A stretch of 64,000 bases of DNA from Sphingomonadales bacterium. GTDB lineage: Bacteria > Pseudomonadota > Alphaproteobacteria > Sphingomonadales > Sphingomonadaceae. Numbering within the stretch: position 1 is the first letter of the stretch; every line of letters starts with the position of its first letter. The notes under the pieces were generated by a model. It was not told the DNA's origin, did no database searches, and saw only the letters and a list, made by a program, of their open reading frames with translations. Positions 33,705-43,213 of the stretch are shown in pieces. The stretch lies in contig JAFKLT010000053.1 in assembly GCA_017309275.1 (NCBI GenBank), forward strand, positions 1-64,000, in the 5' to 3' direction. A program made the translations under genes and the position numbers.

Positions 33705-35183
33705 TCAGCGCTTCGGCCGATAATCGACGCTGGCACCGCCGGTAAGGCGGACGGGCAGGTAGAGCCCGTTGCCATAGGCCTTTATTTCGCCCGTCTCGAA
33801 CCCGTCGATGCGCGTGCGGATGACGAAGGCACCCTCGCGCCGCTGATCGACCGCGCGCCTGATCTTGCCCTCCAGCCCTTCCAGATCGCGCGTGAAATTC
33901 TGGGTCAGGGCCTCCGCGATCAGCGGCGCAAAGCCTTCGCTGCGGCCGAGCAGGATCAACAGGTCGCCGCCGACGCCATCGGTGTCGCCATTGATGGCGA
34001 GATTGGTGAAGCGAACCTCGGCCGAGCCCGGCGCGTTCACGGGCGTCGCGGTCATCCAGATGCGGCCGCGTGTCGGCGCGCCGGTGCGGGCCTCGAGTCG
34101 CGCTTCGACGTCGGTGCCCACTGCGATCTTGCCATCGGGCGCGCCATAGACGGTCGACTTGCCGAACTTGACCATCATCGGACCAAGCTTGGGCAGGACG
34201 AAGGGTCGCGTGGCGCGTTTGGCCAATGCTCGGTCGATGACGGGCTGAAGCTGCGCATAGTCGGCGATCACGGGCACGCGGATGTCGAGATGCGGACGCG
34301 GCGTTTCGCGCACCAGCCTGGGCATCGGCGTCGGATCGGACGGCTCGGGCCGCTGCGATACGAAGGTTTCGGTGATGCCCTCGATCCCCAGATTCAGGTC
34401 CAGGCGATGCCCGTTCAGGCGATATCCGCCGTACAGGATGCGCTGCGGCGTGACGCGCATCCACACCGGCGGGTTTTCGCGATTGAGTTCGAGCACGGCA
34501 AAGCTCTGGCGCCAGATATCGGCCGCCTGGGCGCGGATATCGACCTTTGCGATCTCGCGATTAACCTCGCGTTCGACGTCGGCGATCACGGGTTTCAGCT
34601 TTGCGTCGGCCTCGTCGGTAAAGGTGATCCGCTTGCCGAGGAAATCGATTCCGGGGGCCTTCGTCCAGCCATAGGTGATGCGCGCCTTGCCGCGCAGCCG
34701 CCAATCGGACGACAGGTCGACCCGAATACGCGCGTGGGCCATTGCCGACCCGGTCGCCGTCTCGCCCTTCAGCACTCCGCCGACGTCGCGCGCGGCGATG
34801 GTGGCGTTGATCGGCACGTCGATGACGATTTCATTGCCTTCGCCGCGCAAGCGGAGCGGTCCGCGGGTCACCTGTCCAACGATCGTGCACGGAATCGCCG
34901 GTGTGACCTTGACCTTCTTGCCGAAGACCTTGACGCGCTGCGGCGCGACGCAGGCCTTTTCGCGGCGGTTGATCGTCCACAAGGTGCGCGGCACCGCGCG
35001 TTCCAGCTCGGCCTTCACCGGCGAGATATCGGCGTTGATCGGAACCGCTATCAGCGAGCGCTGACTGGGCGTGGGGGCGGTGTCGGTCGCGCGCGGCGGC
35101 GCTTCGTCTCCGCCCTTCGCCGGATCGCAGGCGGAGAGCGTCACCAGCAGGATCGTCGCGGTCAGCGCCTTGATGAAATGCAT
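33705..35183 (-). CDS. DUF4403 family lipoprotein
   Basis: A 492-residue predicted lipoprotein: the start at 35183 opens a signal peptide ending LVTLSAC, and an upstream ATG would add an unlikely extension. The body matches DUF4403: an N-terminal VPINADISPVKAELERAVPRTLW and long repetitive beta-rich sections (LRLRGEGNEIVIDVPI, ARIRVDLSSDWRLRGKARITYGW). The alternating amphipathic strands recall lipid-binding tubular (BPI/TULIP-like) folds, but that is speculation. It is convergent with pit, with no gap. Confidence 0.82.
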   Translation of the reverse strand: MHFIKALTATILLVTLSACDPAKGGDEAPPRATDTAPTPSQRSLIAVPINADISPVKAELERAVPRTLWTINRREKACVAPQRVKVFGKKVKVTPAIPCTIVGQVTRGPLRLRGEGNEIVIDVPINATIAARDVGGVLKGETATGSAMAHARIRVDLSSDWRLRGKARITYGWTKAPGIDFLGKRITFTDEADAKLKPVIADVEREVNREIAKVDIRAQAADIWRQSFAVLELNRENPPVWMRVTPQRILYGGYRLNGHRLDLNLGIEGITETFVSQRPEPSDPTPMPRLVRETPRPHLDIRVPVIADYAQLQPVIDRALAKRATRPFVLPKLGPMMVKFGKSTVYGAPDGKIAVGTDVEARLEARTGAPTRGRIWMTATPVNAPGSAEVRFTNLAINGDTDGVGGDLLILLGRSEGFAPLIAEALTQNFTRDLEGLEGKIRRAVDQRREGAFVIRTRIDGFETGEIKAYGNGLYLPVRLTGGASVDYRPKR

Positions 35184-35250
35184 GAAAAGCCCCTGATCGA
35201 TGCCTGTTTCTAACACCGATCGCTAAAGGCCGTTCCAACAAATGATCCGA

Positions 35251-36621
35251 TCAGGCGGAAACGACTCCGAACAGGTCGTGCTCGTCGGCGTCCTCGATCT
35301 CGACATCGACGATGTCGCCGGGCTTCAGCGTTTCGGTGACGTCGCGCAGATAGACATGGCCGTCGATCTCCGGCGCGTCGGCCTGGCTGCGACCCGTGGC
35401 GCCGATGCTGCCGTCCTCATCCGCTTCGCCGACCTCGTCGATGATTACGGGGAGCGTACGGCCGATCTTGGCTTCCAGCTTCGCGGCGCTGATCGCGGCG
35501 GTTTTCGCCATGATCCGCTGATAGCGTTCTTCCTTGACCTCTTCGGGCACCGGATCGGGCAGGGCGTTCGCCTGTGCGCCCGCGACGGGTTCGAAGCGGA
35601 AGGCGCCGACGCGGTCGAGCTGTGCCTCATCCAACCAGTCGAGCAGATATTGGAAATCTTCCTCGGTCTCGCCGGGAAAGCCGACGACGAAGCTCGATCG
35701 GATCGAGATGTCGGGCGCGATCGCACGCCAGCTTTTCAGCCGTTCCAGGACCTTCGCCTCGTTCGCCGGGCGCTTCATGCGCTTCAGCACGCTGGGGCTC
35801 GCATGCTGGAAGGGGATGTCGAGGTAGGGGGTCAGCAGCCCTTCGGCCATCAGCGGAATGACAGCGTCGACGTGCGGATAGGGATAGACATAATGGAGTC
35901 GCACCCAGGGCGCGCGATCTTCGCTTGTCCTGAGCTGCCCCAGTTCGCGCGCAAGGTCGGTCATGTGGGCGCGAACTTCGCGGCCGTGCCACTGGCGCGG
36001 GTCGTGCCTGATGTCGACGCCATAGGCCGAGGTGTCCTGGCTGATGACCAGCAATTCCTTCGTTCCGGCGGCGACCAGCTTTTCGGCCTCGCGCAGCACG
36101 GCGTCGATCCGGCGGCTGACCAGTTTGCCGCGCAGATCGGGAATGATGCAGAAGGCGCAGCTGTGGTTGCAGCCTTCCGAAATCTTCAGATAGCTGTAGT
36201 GCCGCGGCGTCAGCTTCAGCCCGCCCTCGGGCACCAGGTCGATGAACGGACCCTGCGTGGGCGGCGCGGCATCGTGGACGGCGTCGACCACCTGTTCATA
36301 TTGATGCGCGCCGGTGACCGCGAGGACGTTCGGAAAGCGCGCGCGGATGACCTCGGCCTCGTTGCCCATGCATCCGGTGACGATGACGCGGCCATTTTCG
36401 GCCATTGCCTCGCCGATCGCCTCCAGGCTTTCTTCCTTGGCGGAATCGAGGAAGCCGCAGGTGTTGACCAGCACGACGTCGGCGCCGGCATAATCGGGCG
36501 ACAGGCCATAGCCGTCGGCGCGCAACTTGGTGAGAATCCGTTCGCTGTCGACCAGCGCCTTCGGGCAGCCGAGCGACACCATGCCGACCTTCGGCTGGGT
36601 AGGTAGGGTTTTGACTGTCAT
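35251..36621 (-). CDS. rimO: Ribosomal protein S12 methylthiotransferase RimO
   Basis: Adds a methylthio group to Asp88 of ribosomal protein S12. The 456-residue radical-SAM enzyme has the N-terminal cluster cysteines in SLGCPK, VNTCGF and VTGCMG, the radical-SAM motif [13 protein letters not shown], and a C-terminal TRAM domain ([30 protein letters not shown]). The sequence [13 protein letters not shown] distinguishes it from MiaB. A hydrolase gene lies 19 bp upstream on the same strand. Confidence 0.96.
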   Translation of the reverse strand: MTVKTLPTQPKVGMVSLGCPKALVDSERILTKLRADGYGLSPDYAGADVVLVNTCGFLDSAKEESLEAIGEAMAENGRVIVTGCMGNEAEVIRARFPNVLAVTGAHQYEQVVDAVHDAAPPTQGPFIDLVPEGGLKLTPRHYSYLKISEGCNHSCAFCIIPDLRGKLVSRRIDAVLREAEKLVAAGTKELLVISQDTSAYGVDIRHDPRQWHGREVRAHMTDLARELGQLRTSEDRAPWVRLHYVYPYPHVDAVIPLMAEGLLTPYLDIPFQHASPSVLKRMKRPANEAKVLERLKSWRAIAPDISIRSSFVVGFPGETEEDFQYLLDWLDEAQLDRVGAFRFEPVAGAQANALPDPVPEEVKEERYQRIMAKTAAISAAKLEAKIGRTLPVIIDEVGEADEDGSIGATGRSQADAPEIDGHVYLRDVTETLKPGDIVDVEIEDADEHDLFGVVSA

Positions 36622-36640
36622 GATTGGCGGCGCCCCTAGT

Positions 36641-37360
36641 CTATTTTTGGGGCTTTGTCACGCCTGCCAGTGTGTCGGCGATGATCCGCCAGACGCGCGG
36701 GCTGATCCCCAGGCCAAGATGCGTGGCGTCGACCCGTATGTTGCGGGCCTGCGGATTATAGATATCGACCGCGATATCGGGACCGACGATGCCGTCGCGG
36801 TCCGAGTAGATGACGGTCAGCGGCTGCGTCAGTCCCCGCAGGTTGCGCGCATGAATCTCGCGCTCGATTGCGTCGAAATCACGGCCCGCAAAGCGCTGAG
36901 CAAGCGCGGTATATTTGGGGCCGCCGATGATCGGCGTGCCCATGGTGATGACCTCGCGGACAAGGTGCGGGTGGTTGCGCGCCGTCTCGCGCGCGATGAC
37001 GCCGCCCAGGCTCCAGCCGATCAGTGTCAACGGTGCGCCGTCGGTCTTGGCCCACGCGCCGGCCTGTGCCGCAAAGCGTTCGACGTCGGCCGCGACGCGG
37101 CCGTTGTTGCGGCCCAGGCCCCAGTCGCGGACATGATAGCCGAGGTGGCGAAGATAGGCCTCCAGCGGACGCATCGACAACTCGCTGGCGCCATAGCCGG
37201 GGAGAAGGGCGATGGGCCGCCCGTCGCCGCGCGTCGCGCCGATCAGATGATAGCCCGACAGGCCATAGCGGATCATGTCGAGGGGCAGCGCGAACTCGCC
37301 GAGCGTCGCGAGCCGGCTGGGCGGCCTCAATCCTTCGGGAAGCGGAACGTCGCGGGGCAT
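36641..37360 (-). CDS. Alpha/beta hydrolase
   Basis: A 239-residue alpha/beta hydrolase-fold protein with the oxyanion segment LLPGYGASE, nucleophile elbow GWSLGG and a C-terminal HLGLG carrying the likely catalytic His. The acid residue is probably in IYSDRDGIV. Its resemblance to PGAP1/lipase-like esterases is general. It probably shares a transcript with rimO, 19 bp downstream. Confidence 0.85.
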   Translation of the reverse strand: MPRDVPLPEGLRPPSRLATLGEFALPLDMIRYGLSGYHLIGATRGDGRPIALLPGYGASELSMRPLEAYLRHLGYHVRDWGLGRNNGRVAADVERFAAQAGAWAKTDGAPLTLIGWSLGGVIARETARNHPHLVREVITMGTPIIGGPKYTALAQRFAGRDFDAIEREIHARNLRGLTQPLTVIYSDRDGIVGPDIAVDIYNPQARNIRVDATHLGLGISPRVWRIIADTLAGVTKPQK

Positions 37361-37429
37361 CGCCTTCTCCCTCTCTCCGCCCTATAGCTTGGCGCGCTTG
37401 CGCGGCTTTGCAAGCGGTTAGCGAAAGGG

Positions 37430-37762
37430 ATGGGCGTGATAGGCGTATTTGCGGCGATTTCGGCAGCGATGGCGGTGGCGGCGGGAGCCTTCGGCGCGCA
37501 TGGCGCGGCGGGGCCGCACGAGGCCGAATGGCTGCGTACCGGGGGCATGTATCAGCTGGTCCATGCGGTGGCGGCGCTCGCGCTGATGGGCGTTGCTCGC
37601 GGGCCGGCGATCACGCTGGTCGTCGGCGCGGCGATCTTCTCGATCACGCTCTATGCGATGGCGCTCGGCGCACCGAAATGGCTCGGGGCGGTGACACCGA
37701 TCGGCGGAACCCTGCTGATCGCCGGGTGGCTGTGGGCCGCCTGGCTTTACTGGCGGGGCTAG
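37430..37762 (+). CDS. DUF423 family membrane protein
   Basis: A 110-residue inner-membrane protein with three or four helices, recognised as DUF423 (YwdK/YgdD) by AAGAFGAHG near the N-terminus and TPIGGTLLIAGWLWAAW near the end. Function is unknown. GAAAGGG lies before the ATG. It stands alone between the divergent hydrolase and the convergent channel gene. Confidence 0.9.
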   Translation: MGVIGVFAAISAAMAVAAGAFGAHGAAGPHEAEWLRTGGMYQLVHAVAALALMGVARGPAITLVVGAAIFSITLYAMALGAPKWLGAVTPIGGTLLIAGWLWAAWLYWRG

Positions 37763-37788
37763 AGTTCAGGGCCAAACCCCAACAATCC

Positions 37789-38850
37789 CTAGGCTGCGTC
37801 GGCCTCGCTGGGCTCGCAGCGGATGACCTCGACGACCATGTCGCCCGATTCCAGCTTCTGCACCTCCGGTTCCCAGAAGCCATAGGGCGTGCCGCGGCGA
37901 TAGACGCGCAGGCCGCGTCCGCCGCTGGCAAGCTGGTCCAGGCTGCGGCCGACTTCCTCCGCGCTTACCAGCCGTTCGCGCAGCTGCACCTTGCCGCCGA
38001 TCGACGCCAGGTCGGCCATATAGTCGGCGATATGCGCGCCCTGTGCCGACCCGGCGAGCAGCAGGCCGGTGAAGCTGACCGGGTTGATGACGTTGTTCGC
38101 GCCTGCCTGCCGCGCCAGCAGTTCATTGTCCTGTGCGCGGATGACGACGCTGATCGGCACGTTCGGCGCCAGGTGGCGAACGGTGAGGACGATGAGGATC
38201 GAGGTATCGTCGCGCCCCGCCGACACCAGCACCGACTGCGCCTCTGCGATTCGGAGGTCGATCAGTGTGTCGTCGTTCGAGGCGTCCCCCTCCAGCACAT
38301 TGCAGCCCGCGGCCTCTGCGGCGTTGATGCGGTTGCGCGCCTGGTCGATCACGACGATGCACGCGGGGTCGGTGCCGCGCTGGATCAGCTCGTTGACCGC
38401 TTCGGCGCCGCTGGTGCCATAGCCCATGACGACGATATGGTCGGTTAGTTTTGCCTGAATGCGGGCCATACGCCATTTTTCCCATGTGCGCTTGATGACG
38501 AAATTATAGGCGGTGCCGACGAAGATAAAGAGCACCGCGATGCGGATCGGCGTCACGATCACCGCCTCGATCAGCCGCGACCGGTCGGACACCGGCGCGA
38601 TGTCGCCAAAGCCGGTCGTGGTGACCGAGATCATCGTGAAATAGACGACGTCCAGAAAACTGATGTGGCCGTCGTGGCTGTCTTTCAGGCCGGCGCGGTC
38701 GATCCAGTGGACCAGGATGACGATCCCGATCAGAAAGAAGGCCAGGCCCAGCCGCGCGATCAGGTCGGCCCAGATCGGCCATTTCGCTGCGCGACGCAGC
38801 AGGTGGAAGCTGTTCTGGAGCTGAAGCTTCGGGTTCGGCCTTTTGCTCAT
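37789..38850 (-). CDS. Potassium channel with RCK (TrkA-N) domain
   Basis: A 353-residue two-helix K+ channel. The first helix is FFLIGIVILVHWI, the pore contains TTTGFGD (a variant of TVGYGD) after VVYFTMISV, and the second helix is AVLFIFVGTAYNFVI. A cytoplasmic RCK domain follows, with the nucleotide-binding GYGTSGAEAV near residue 140 and a C-terminal TrkA-C-like part. Members of this type (MthK/Kch-like) are gated by calcium or nucleotides; the ligand here is unknown. Confidence 0.9.
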   Translation of the reverse strand: MSKRPNPKLQLQNSFHLLRRAAKWPIWADLIARLGLAFFLIGIVILVHWIDRAGLKDSHDGHISFLDVVYFTMISVTTTGFGDIAPVSDRSRLIEAVIVTPIRIAVLFIFVGTAYNFVIKRTWEKWRMARIQAKLTDHIVVMGYGTSGAEAVNELIQRGTDPACIVVIDQARNRINAAEAAGCNVLEGDASNDDTLIDLRIAEAQSVLVSAGRDDTSILIVLTVRHLAPNVPISVVIRAQDNELLARQAGANNVINPVSFTGLLLAGSAQGAHIADYMADLASIGGKVQLRERLVSAEEVGRSLDQLASGGRGLRVYRRGTPYGFWEPEVQKLESGDMVVEVIRCEPSEADAA

Positions 38851-38883
38851 CGCCGACCTTGTGCCAAAGCCGCGCGGCGAACG

Positions 38884-39648
38884 CTAGCCGCTATACGCGC
38901 CCCGCAGCGCCGCCAGCGAGGCGTCGTGCGTCAGGTCGAGCTGGAGCGGGGTGACCGAGATATAATTGTCGTCGATCGCCTCCAGGTCGCTGTCGTGGCC
39001 CAGCGAATGTTCGATGCCGTGCAGTCCGAACCAGTAATAGCGATAGCCGCGTGGATCGGTGCCTTCGACGATCGAACCGCGGCCATAATCGTGGAAGCCC
39101 TGCCGCGTGACGCGGATGCCCTGCACCTCGCCCGCCGGGATCGCGGGGAAGTTGACGTTGATCAGCGTGCGCGGCGGCATCGCCATGTCGAGCAGCGGGC
39201 GCAGCACCTTGGCGCCCCATTGCTCTGCCGCCTCGAACGGCACGCTGTCGCCCATGCCTTCACGGGCATAGACCTGGCTCAGCGCGATGGCGGGGATGCC
39301 CGCGAGCGCGCCCTCGATCGCCGCCGAGACGGTTCCCGAATAGGTGATGTCGTCGCCCAGGTTGGCGCCGCGATTGACCCCCGACAGGATCAAGTCGGGC
39401 TTTTCCGGCATCAGCTTGCCGATCGCCATCATCACCGAATCGGTCGGCGTGCCGCTGCACGACCAGCGCCGTTCGCCATGCTGGCGGATGCGCACCGGGC
39501 GCGAGAGGGTCAGCGAGTGTCCGGCCCCCGACTGTTCCTCGGCCGGGGCACAGACCCAGATATCGTCCGAAAGTTCGCGCGCGATCGCTTCCAGCACCGC
39601 CATGCCGGGCGCGTGATAGCCGTCGTCGTTGGTCAGCAGGATGCGCAC
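38884..39648 (-). CDS. surE: 5'/3'-nucleotidase SurE
   Basis: Dephosphorylates nucleoside 5'- and 3'-monophosphates, in survival of stationary phase. The 254-residue protein starts MRILLTNDDG, with the metal ligands N7, D8 and D9, and shows LSGVNRGANLGDDITYSGTV in the active site. It lies 53 bp downstream of serS on the same strand, an order common in alphaproteobacteria. A REP-like palindrome separates the two. Confidence 0.95.
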   Translation of the reverse strand: MRILLTNDDGYHAPGMAVLEAIARELSDDIWVCAPAEEQSGAGHSLTLSRPVRIRQHGERRWSCSGTPTDSVMMAIGKLMPEKPDLILSGVNRGANLGDDITYSGTVSAAIEGALAGIPAIALSQVYAREGMGDSVPFEAAEQWGAKVLRPLLDMAMPPRTLINVNFPAIPAGEVQGIRVTRQGFHDYGRGSIVEGTDPRGYRYYWFGLHGIEHSLGHDSDLEAIDDNYISVTPLQLDLTHDASLAALRGAYSG

Positions 39649-39672
39649 TGTCGTTTCTTTCTGTCTGCGTTG

Positions 39673-39695
39673 CCCGGACCGGGTCCGGGATGACG
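39673..39695. repeat. REP-like palindrome between surE and serS
   Basis: CCCGGACC and GGTCCGGG flank one base and are followed by ATGACG. It is the most perfect of the window's palindromes ending in ATGAC and sits between two minus-strand genes. Confidence 0.65.
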
Positions 39696-39701
39696 ATGGC
39701 C

Positions 39702-40985
39702 TTAGGCCGCCGCCGGCGTCAGTTTCGTGATTCCGCCCATATAGGGGGCCAGCGCCGCCGGAATGTCGACGCTGCCGTCCGCCTGCTGGTAATTTTCCAG
39801 AATGGCGACCAGCGTGCGACCGACGGCAAGGCCCGATCCGTTCAGCGTGTGGACGAACTCGTTGCCCCTGGCATCCTCGCGGCGGAAACGCGTGTTCATG
39901 CGGCGCGCCTGAAAGTCACCGCAGTTCGAACAGCTCGAAATCTCGCGATAGGCGTTCTGCCCCGGCAACCACACCTCCAGGTCGTAGGTGCGGCGCGCCG
40001 AAAAGCCCATGTCGCCGCTGCACAGCAGCATCTTGCGATAGGGAAGTTCGAGTGCTTCCAATATCTTCTCGGCCGCTCTTGTCTTGCGTTCCAGTTCGGC
40101 GTCGCTGTCCTCGGGACGCACGACCGAAACCAGCTCGACCTTCCAGAACTGGTGCTGGCGGATATAGCCGCGCGTGTCGCGGCCCGCGGCGCCGGCTTCG
40201 GAGCGGAAACAGGGGGTCAGCGCGGTCATGCGGATCGGCAGCTCGGCCTCGGGCAGGATTTCCTCGCGGACCGCGTTGGTCAGGCTCATCTCGGAGGTGG
40301 AAATCAGCCAGCGGCCGTCGGTCGTCTGAAACAGATCCTCGCGGAACTTCGGCAGCTGCGTCGTGCCGAACGCCGCCTCGTCGCGGACCATCAGCGGCGT
40401 CGCGCACTCGACATAGCCGGGTTCGCCGGTCTGCATGTCGAGCATGAACTGGCCCAGCGCGCGTTCCAGCCGCGCCATCTGTCCGCGCAGAAACGCAAAG
40501 CGTGCGCCCGACATCTTGGCCGCCGTCTCGAAATCCAGGCCCAGCGCGGGGGCGAAGTCGGCATGTTCCTGCGGCGCGAAGTCAAAGCTGCGCGGGGTGC
40601 CCCAGCGCGCGATCTCGACATTGCCGTCCTCATCCTCGCCATCGGGCACGTCGGCCGCCGGGATGTTGGGCAGCGCGGCGAGCACGTCCTGCAGCGCCGC
40701 GAGCTGCTCGCGCTCGGCCTCTTCTTTCGCCGGAAGCGTGGTCTTCAGATCGGCGACCTCGGCTTTCAGCGCCTCGGCGGTGTCCTTGTCGCCCTGTGCC
40801 ATCGCCTGGCCGATCAGCTTCGACGCCTCGTTGCGGCGCGCGAGCGCGGCCTGGATCTCGGTCTGGAGCGCGCGCAACGATGCATCGGCGCTCAGCACCT
40901 GGGCGGACAAAGGGGCGAGGCCGCGCCGCGCGAGGCCTGCGTCGAACGCTTCGGGGTTGTCCCGGATCAGGCGGATATCGTGCAT
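39702..40985 (-). CDS. serS: Seryl-tRNA synthetase
   Basis: Charges tRNA-Ser (and tRNA-Sec) with serine. The 427-residue class II synthetase has an N-terminal coiled-coil arm ([14 protein letters not shown] start, then charged heptads to about residue 110) and a core with motif 2 [17 protein letters not shown] and motif 3 [20 protein letters not shown]. The start at 40985 matches the family; an in-frame ATG 12 codons upstream would add a Pro-rich extension. Confidence 0.96.
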   Translation of the reverse strand: MHDIRLIRDNPEAFDAGLARRGLAPLSAQVLSADASLRALQTEIQAALARRNEASKLIGQAMAQGDKDTAEALKAEVADLKTTLPAKEEAEREQLAALQDVLAALPNIPAADVPDGEDEDGNVEIARWGTPRSFDFAPQEHADFAPALGLDFETAAKMSGARFAFLRGQMARLERALGQFMLDMQTGEPGYVECATPLMVRDEAAFGTTQLPKFREDLFQTTDGRWLISTSEMSLTNAVREEILPEAELPIRMTALTPCFRSEAGAAGRDTRGYIRQHQFWKVELVSVVRPEDSDAELERKTRAAEKILEALELPYRKMLLCSGDMGFSARRTYDLEVWLPGQNAYREISSCSNCGDFQARRMNTRFRREDARGNEFVHTLNGSGLAVGRTLVAILENYQQADGSVDIPAALAPYMGGITKLTPAAA

Positions 40986-41074
40986 GCGCCGCGCTATGGC
41001 GGGGCCGGGCGGGTGGTGCAAGCCTGTCGTTCGCGGATGCGTTCCGATGGCCGGCGCGTGGCGCTGACGGGCGA

Positions 41075-41536
41075 TTACTCCTCCAGCAGCGCCGCGAGCT
41101 GGCCGATCACCGTGCCCCAGCCGTCGTGAAAGCCGAGTTCGACATGCTTGGTGCTGTCCGCGGGGTTCTTGTGAAGCACGCGGGCAGTGTAGAGCGTGCC
41201 GCCGTCCTGCGGCTGAAAGCTCAGGATCGCGGTCAGGGCGAGCCAGGGCTCGGCGGGTTGCCAGCCCTCAGTCAGGACAGTGGTGAAGACCAGCTTCCTC
41301 TCGGGCGCCACTTCGAGGAAGCAGCCGTCGATATGCGGCTGGAAATCGCCACCGCCCTCGCGCATCCGCGTCACGAAACCGCCGCCGGGATGTAGGTCGA
41401 GCGTGTCGACGCGGCATTCGATCGGTGCAGGAATCCACCACTGCGCCAGCTTGGCCGGATCGCTCCACGCGTCCCACACCGCCGACGGCGGGGCCTTGAT
41501 CAGGCGCGATATGGTCAATTCGGTTTCGTTGCTCAC
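41075..41536 (-). CDS. SRPBCC/AHSA1 family protein
   Basis: A 153-residue START-like (Bet v 1 fold) protein with the activator-of-Hsp90-homologue pattern: [26 protein letters not shown] at the start and [18 protein letters not shown] at the end. Such proteins bind hydrophobic ligands; their role is unknown. It overlaps the stop of the ArsR-type regulator gene by four bases, so the regulator and this protein form one unit. Confidence 0.87.
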   Translation of the reverse strand: MSNETELTISRLIKAPPSAVWDAWSDPAKLAQWWIPAPIECRVDTLDLHPGGGFVTRMREGGGDFQPHIDGCFLEVAPERKLVFTTVLTEGWQPAEPWLALTAILSFQPQDGGTLYTARVLHKNPADSTKHVELGFHDGWGTVIGQLAALLEE

Positions 41537-41877
41537 CTCTGCTTCTCCTCAGGGCTGTGCGATTCGACGAATGCGGCGAGCCGGTCGGTGCGGCCCTGCC
41601 AGATGGCGCGCTGCTCGGAGAGCCAGCGTTCAGCGGTCGCGAGCCGATCGGCGTTGAGGTGACAGGTGCGCACGCGCCCCTGCTTCTCCGATCGGATCAA
41701 TCCCGACCCCTCCAGCACGGTCAGGTGCTTGAGAAACGCGGGGAGGCCGATGTCGAAGGGCTCGGCCAGCCGCTTCACCGGCGCGGCGCCGTTCAGGAGC
41801 TGGTTGATCACTGCACGCCGCGTCGGATCGGCAAGCGCGTGAAAGACCGAGTCTAGGGCCGTGTATTGGTTCACCAT
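41533..41877 (-). CDS. ArsR family transcriptional regulator
   Basis: A 114-residue winged-helix regulator of the ArsR/SmtB group that pairs with SRPBCC genes. It has FHALADPTRRAVINQLL, LAEPFDIGLPAFLKHLTVLEGSGLIRSEKQGRVRTC and lacks the cysteine pair of metal sensors, so a non-metal ligand is likely. Regulator-SRPBCC pairs of this type are widespread and mostly uncharacterised. A perfect inverted repeat 5 bp upstream of its start is the probable operator. Confidence 0.9.
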   Translation of the reverse strand: MVNQYTALDSVFHALADPTRRAVINQLLNGAAPVKRLAEPFDIGLPAFLKHLTVLEGSGLIRSEKQGRVRTCHLNADRLATAERWLSEQRAIWQGRTDRLAAFVESHSPEEKQR

Positions 41878-41882
41878 ATGGC

Positions 41883-41900
41883 GAACTATATAGATAGTTC
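41883..41900. promoter_or_regulatory. Probable ArsR-type operator
   Basis: GAACTAT and ATAGTTC form a perfect 7-bp inverted repeat around a 4-base ATAG centre, starting 5 bp before the regulator's ATG. AT-rich composition contrasts with the surroundings. Autorepression of the regulator-SRPBCC pair is the natural reading. Confidence 0.6.
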
Positions 41901-41933
41901 ACCGATCGGCAAAATGAAAATGGCACGCGCATG

Positions 41934-41963
41934 AAAAGAGGGCCGTCCCGGAAGACGGCCCTC
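41934..41963 (-). terminator. Intrinsic terminator after the Ser-rich protein gene
   Basis: GAGGGCCGTC and GACGGCCCTC make a perfect 10-bp stem around CCGGAA. On the minus strand it is followed by TTTT. It lies 47 bp beyond the stop of the Ser-rich gene and closes that transcript before the ArsR region. Confidence 0.85.
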
Positions 41964-42010
41964 AGTGAGGTGGTCGGGGTTAGCCCCCCCGCGACCGCCA
42001 GTGGATTTCG

Positions 42011-43213
42011 TTACGCCGCGTTGGCGTCGTCGTCGTTGCGGTTCGCGGCACGGCGGCGCGCGACGAGCGCGGCGGCGGCGGCGCCGAACAGCAACATCAT
42101 CGGCGGCGCCGGAACGGGGGTCGGGTCGCCCGACGAACCGCTGCTGGTGCTGCCGCCCGAGCTGGACGAGGAGGAACTGGAAGAGCTGCTGCTCGACGAC
42201 GAGGAAGACGAGGAACTGGTGCTCGTGCCGCCGAAGCTGCTGCTGGTGCTGGTCGCGCCCGACGAGGTCGCGCCCGACGAGCTGCTGCTCGACGACGAGG
42301 ACGAACTGCTGCTGCTCGAAGAAGACGAAGAACTGCTACCCGAACCGCCCGAGCTGCTGGAGCTGCCGCCGTGCGAGGAGCTGCCACCCTTGGACGAGCT
42401 GCCCCAGCCCGAGCTGCCGTGCGACGAACCGCCCTTGGACGAGCTGCCGCCACCCGACGAGGACGAGCTCGACGAGGAAGAGGAGGATGACGAGGAGGAG
42501 CTCGACGACGAGCTGCTGCTCGACGAGGTGCTGCTGATGCCGCCGGTCGAGGTCGAGACGTTGCCCGACGACGTGCTGACGTTGCCCGAAGAGGTCGAGA
42601 CATTGCCCGAAGAGGTGCTGACGCCGCCGGTCGACGTCGAAACGCCGCCAGTCGAGGTGCTGACGCCGCCCGTGGAAGTGGAAACGCCGCCCGTGGAGGT
42701 CGACACACCGCCGGTCGAGGTCGAAACGCCGCCCGAGGTCGAGCTGGTGGTCGAGCTGAGGCCGCCCGTGGTGGTCGAGGTCACGACCACGCTGCCGCTG
42801 CTGCCGCCCGAGCTGCCGCCAAAGAAACCGCCGAAGAAGCCACCACCGAAACCGCCGCCGAAGCCGCCGCCGATCACGGTCACGCCGCCGCTACCGCCGC
42901 CGCCTTCCCAGCCGCGCTGCGGAAAAGGTGCATAGGGGATCGGGGGCAGGGGAATGGTCTGCGTGACGACCTGCGTCTGCGGAGTCGCGGTGCGGATCAC
43001 GCGCTTCGTCGTGACGACGCGGCGGATGCGCTTCACCGGCTTCTTCGCGGCATGACGCTTGCGCACGACCTTCTTGGGTGCGCAGGGCGTGCAGGACGCT
43101 TTTCGAACGGTTGCTGCTGCGGGCACGTCGGCAACCTGCATCGCACCGCCACCGATCAATGCGCCGCCACAAGTGCAGGCACAGAGCTTCGCGAGGGCCA
43201 TCCGGACAGACAT
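42011..43213 (-). CDS. Serine-rich repeat surface protein with PEP-CTERM-like anchor
   Basis: A 400-residue low-complexity exported protein. In order: signal region MALAKLCACTCGGALIGGG, a basic stretch 38-74 rich in Lys/Arg, a glycine-rich block 103-140, nine 7-residue units of the type VSTSTGG at 161-224, then three nearly pure serine tracts separated by Gly/Lys/His spacers, and a C-terminal sorting signal DPTPVPAPP, hydrophobic LLFGAAAAALVA, RRR from residue 363. That tail fits PEP-CTERM/VPAP-type processing by an exosortase, not seen here. A short GAGAG site precedes the ATG. Matrix or surface role is inference; the repeats suggest variation by slippage. Confidence 0.8.
   Translation of the reverse strand: MSVRMALAKLCACTCGGALIGGGAMQVADVPAAATVRKASCTPCAPKKVVRKRHAAKKPVKRIRRVVTTKRVIRTATPQTQVVTQTIPLPPIPYAPFPQRGWEGGGGSGGVTVIGGGFGGGFGGGFFGGFFGGSSGGSSGSVVVTSTTTGGLSSTTSSTSGGVSTSTGGVSTSTGGVSTSTGGVSTSTGGVSTSTGGVSTSSGNVSTSSGNVSTSSGNVSTSTGGISSTSSSSSSSSSSSSSSSSSSSSSSSSGGGSSSKGGSSHGSSGWGSSSKGGSSSHGGSSSSSGGSGSSSSSSSSSSSSSSSSSSSSSGATSSGATSTSSSFGGTSTSSSSSSSSSSSSSSSSSSSSGGSTSSGSSGDPTPVPAPPMMLLFGAAAAALVARRRAANRNDDDANAA
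42542..42733 (-). repeat. Nine tandem heptad repeats within the Ser-rich gene
   Basis: Nine 21-bp units encode VSTST or VSTSS followed by GG or GN (residues 161-224). The five first units are nearly identical, and units six to eight share the variant ending SSGN. The DNA units are imperfect copies, consistent with repeat expansion followed by drift. Confidence 0.8.

Noticed and set aside
42542-42733. Regularly spaced repeats resembling a CRISPR array
   Set aside because: Units are 21-bp coding repeats without unique spacers, in frame with a protein.
41931-42935. Open frame rich in Pro, Glu and Leu opposite the Ser-rich gene
   Set aside because: It is the antisense of Ser codons. The minus-strand frame has a signal peptide, PEP-CTERM-like tail and terminator, so that one is real.
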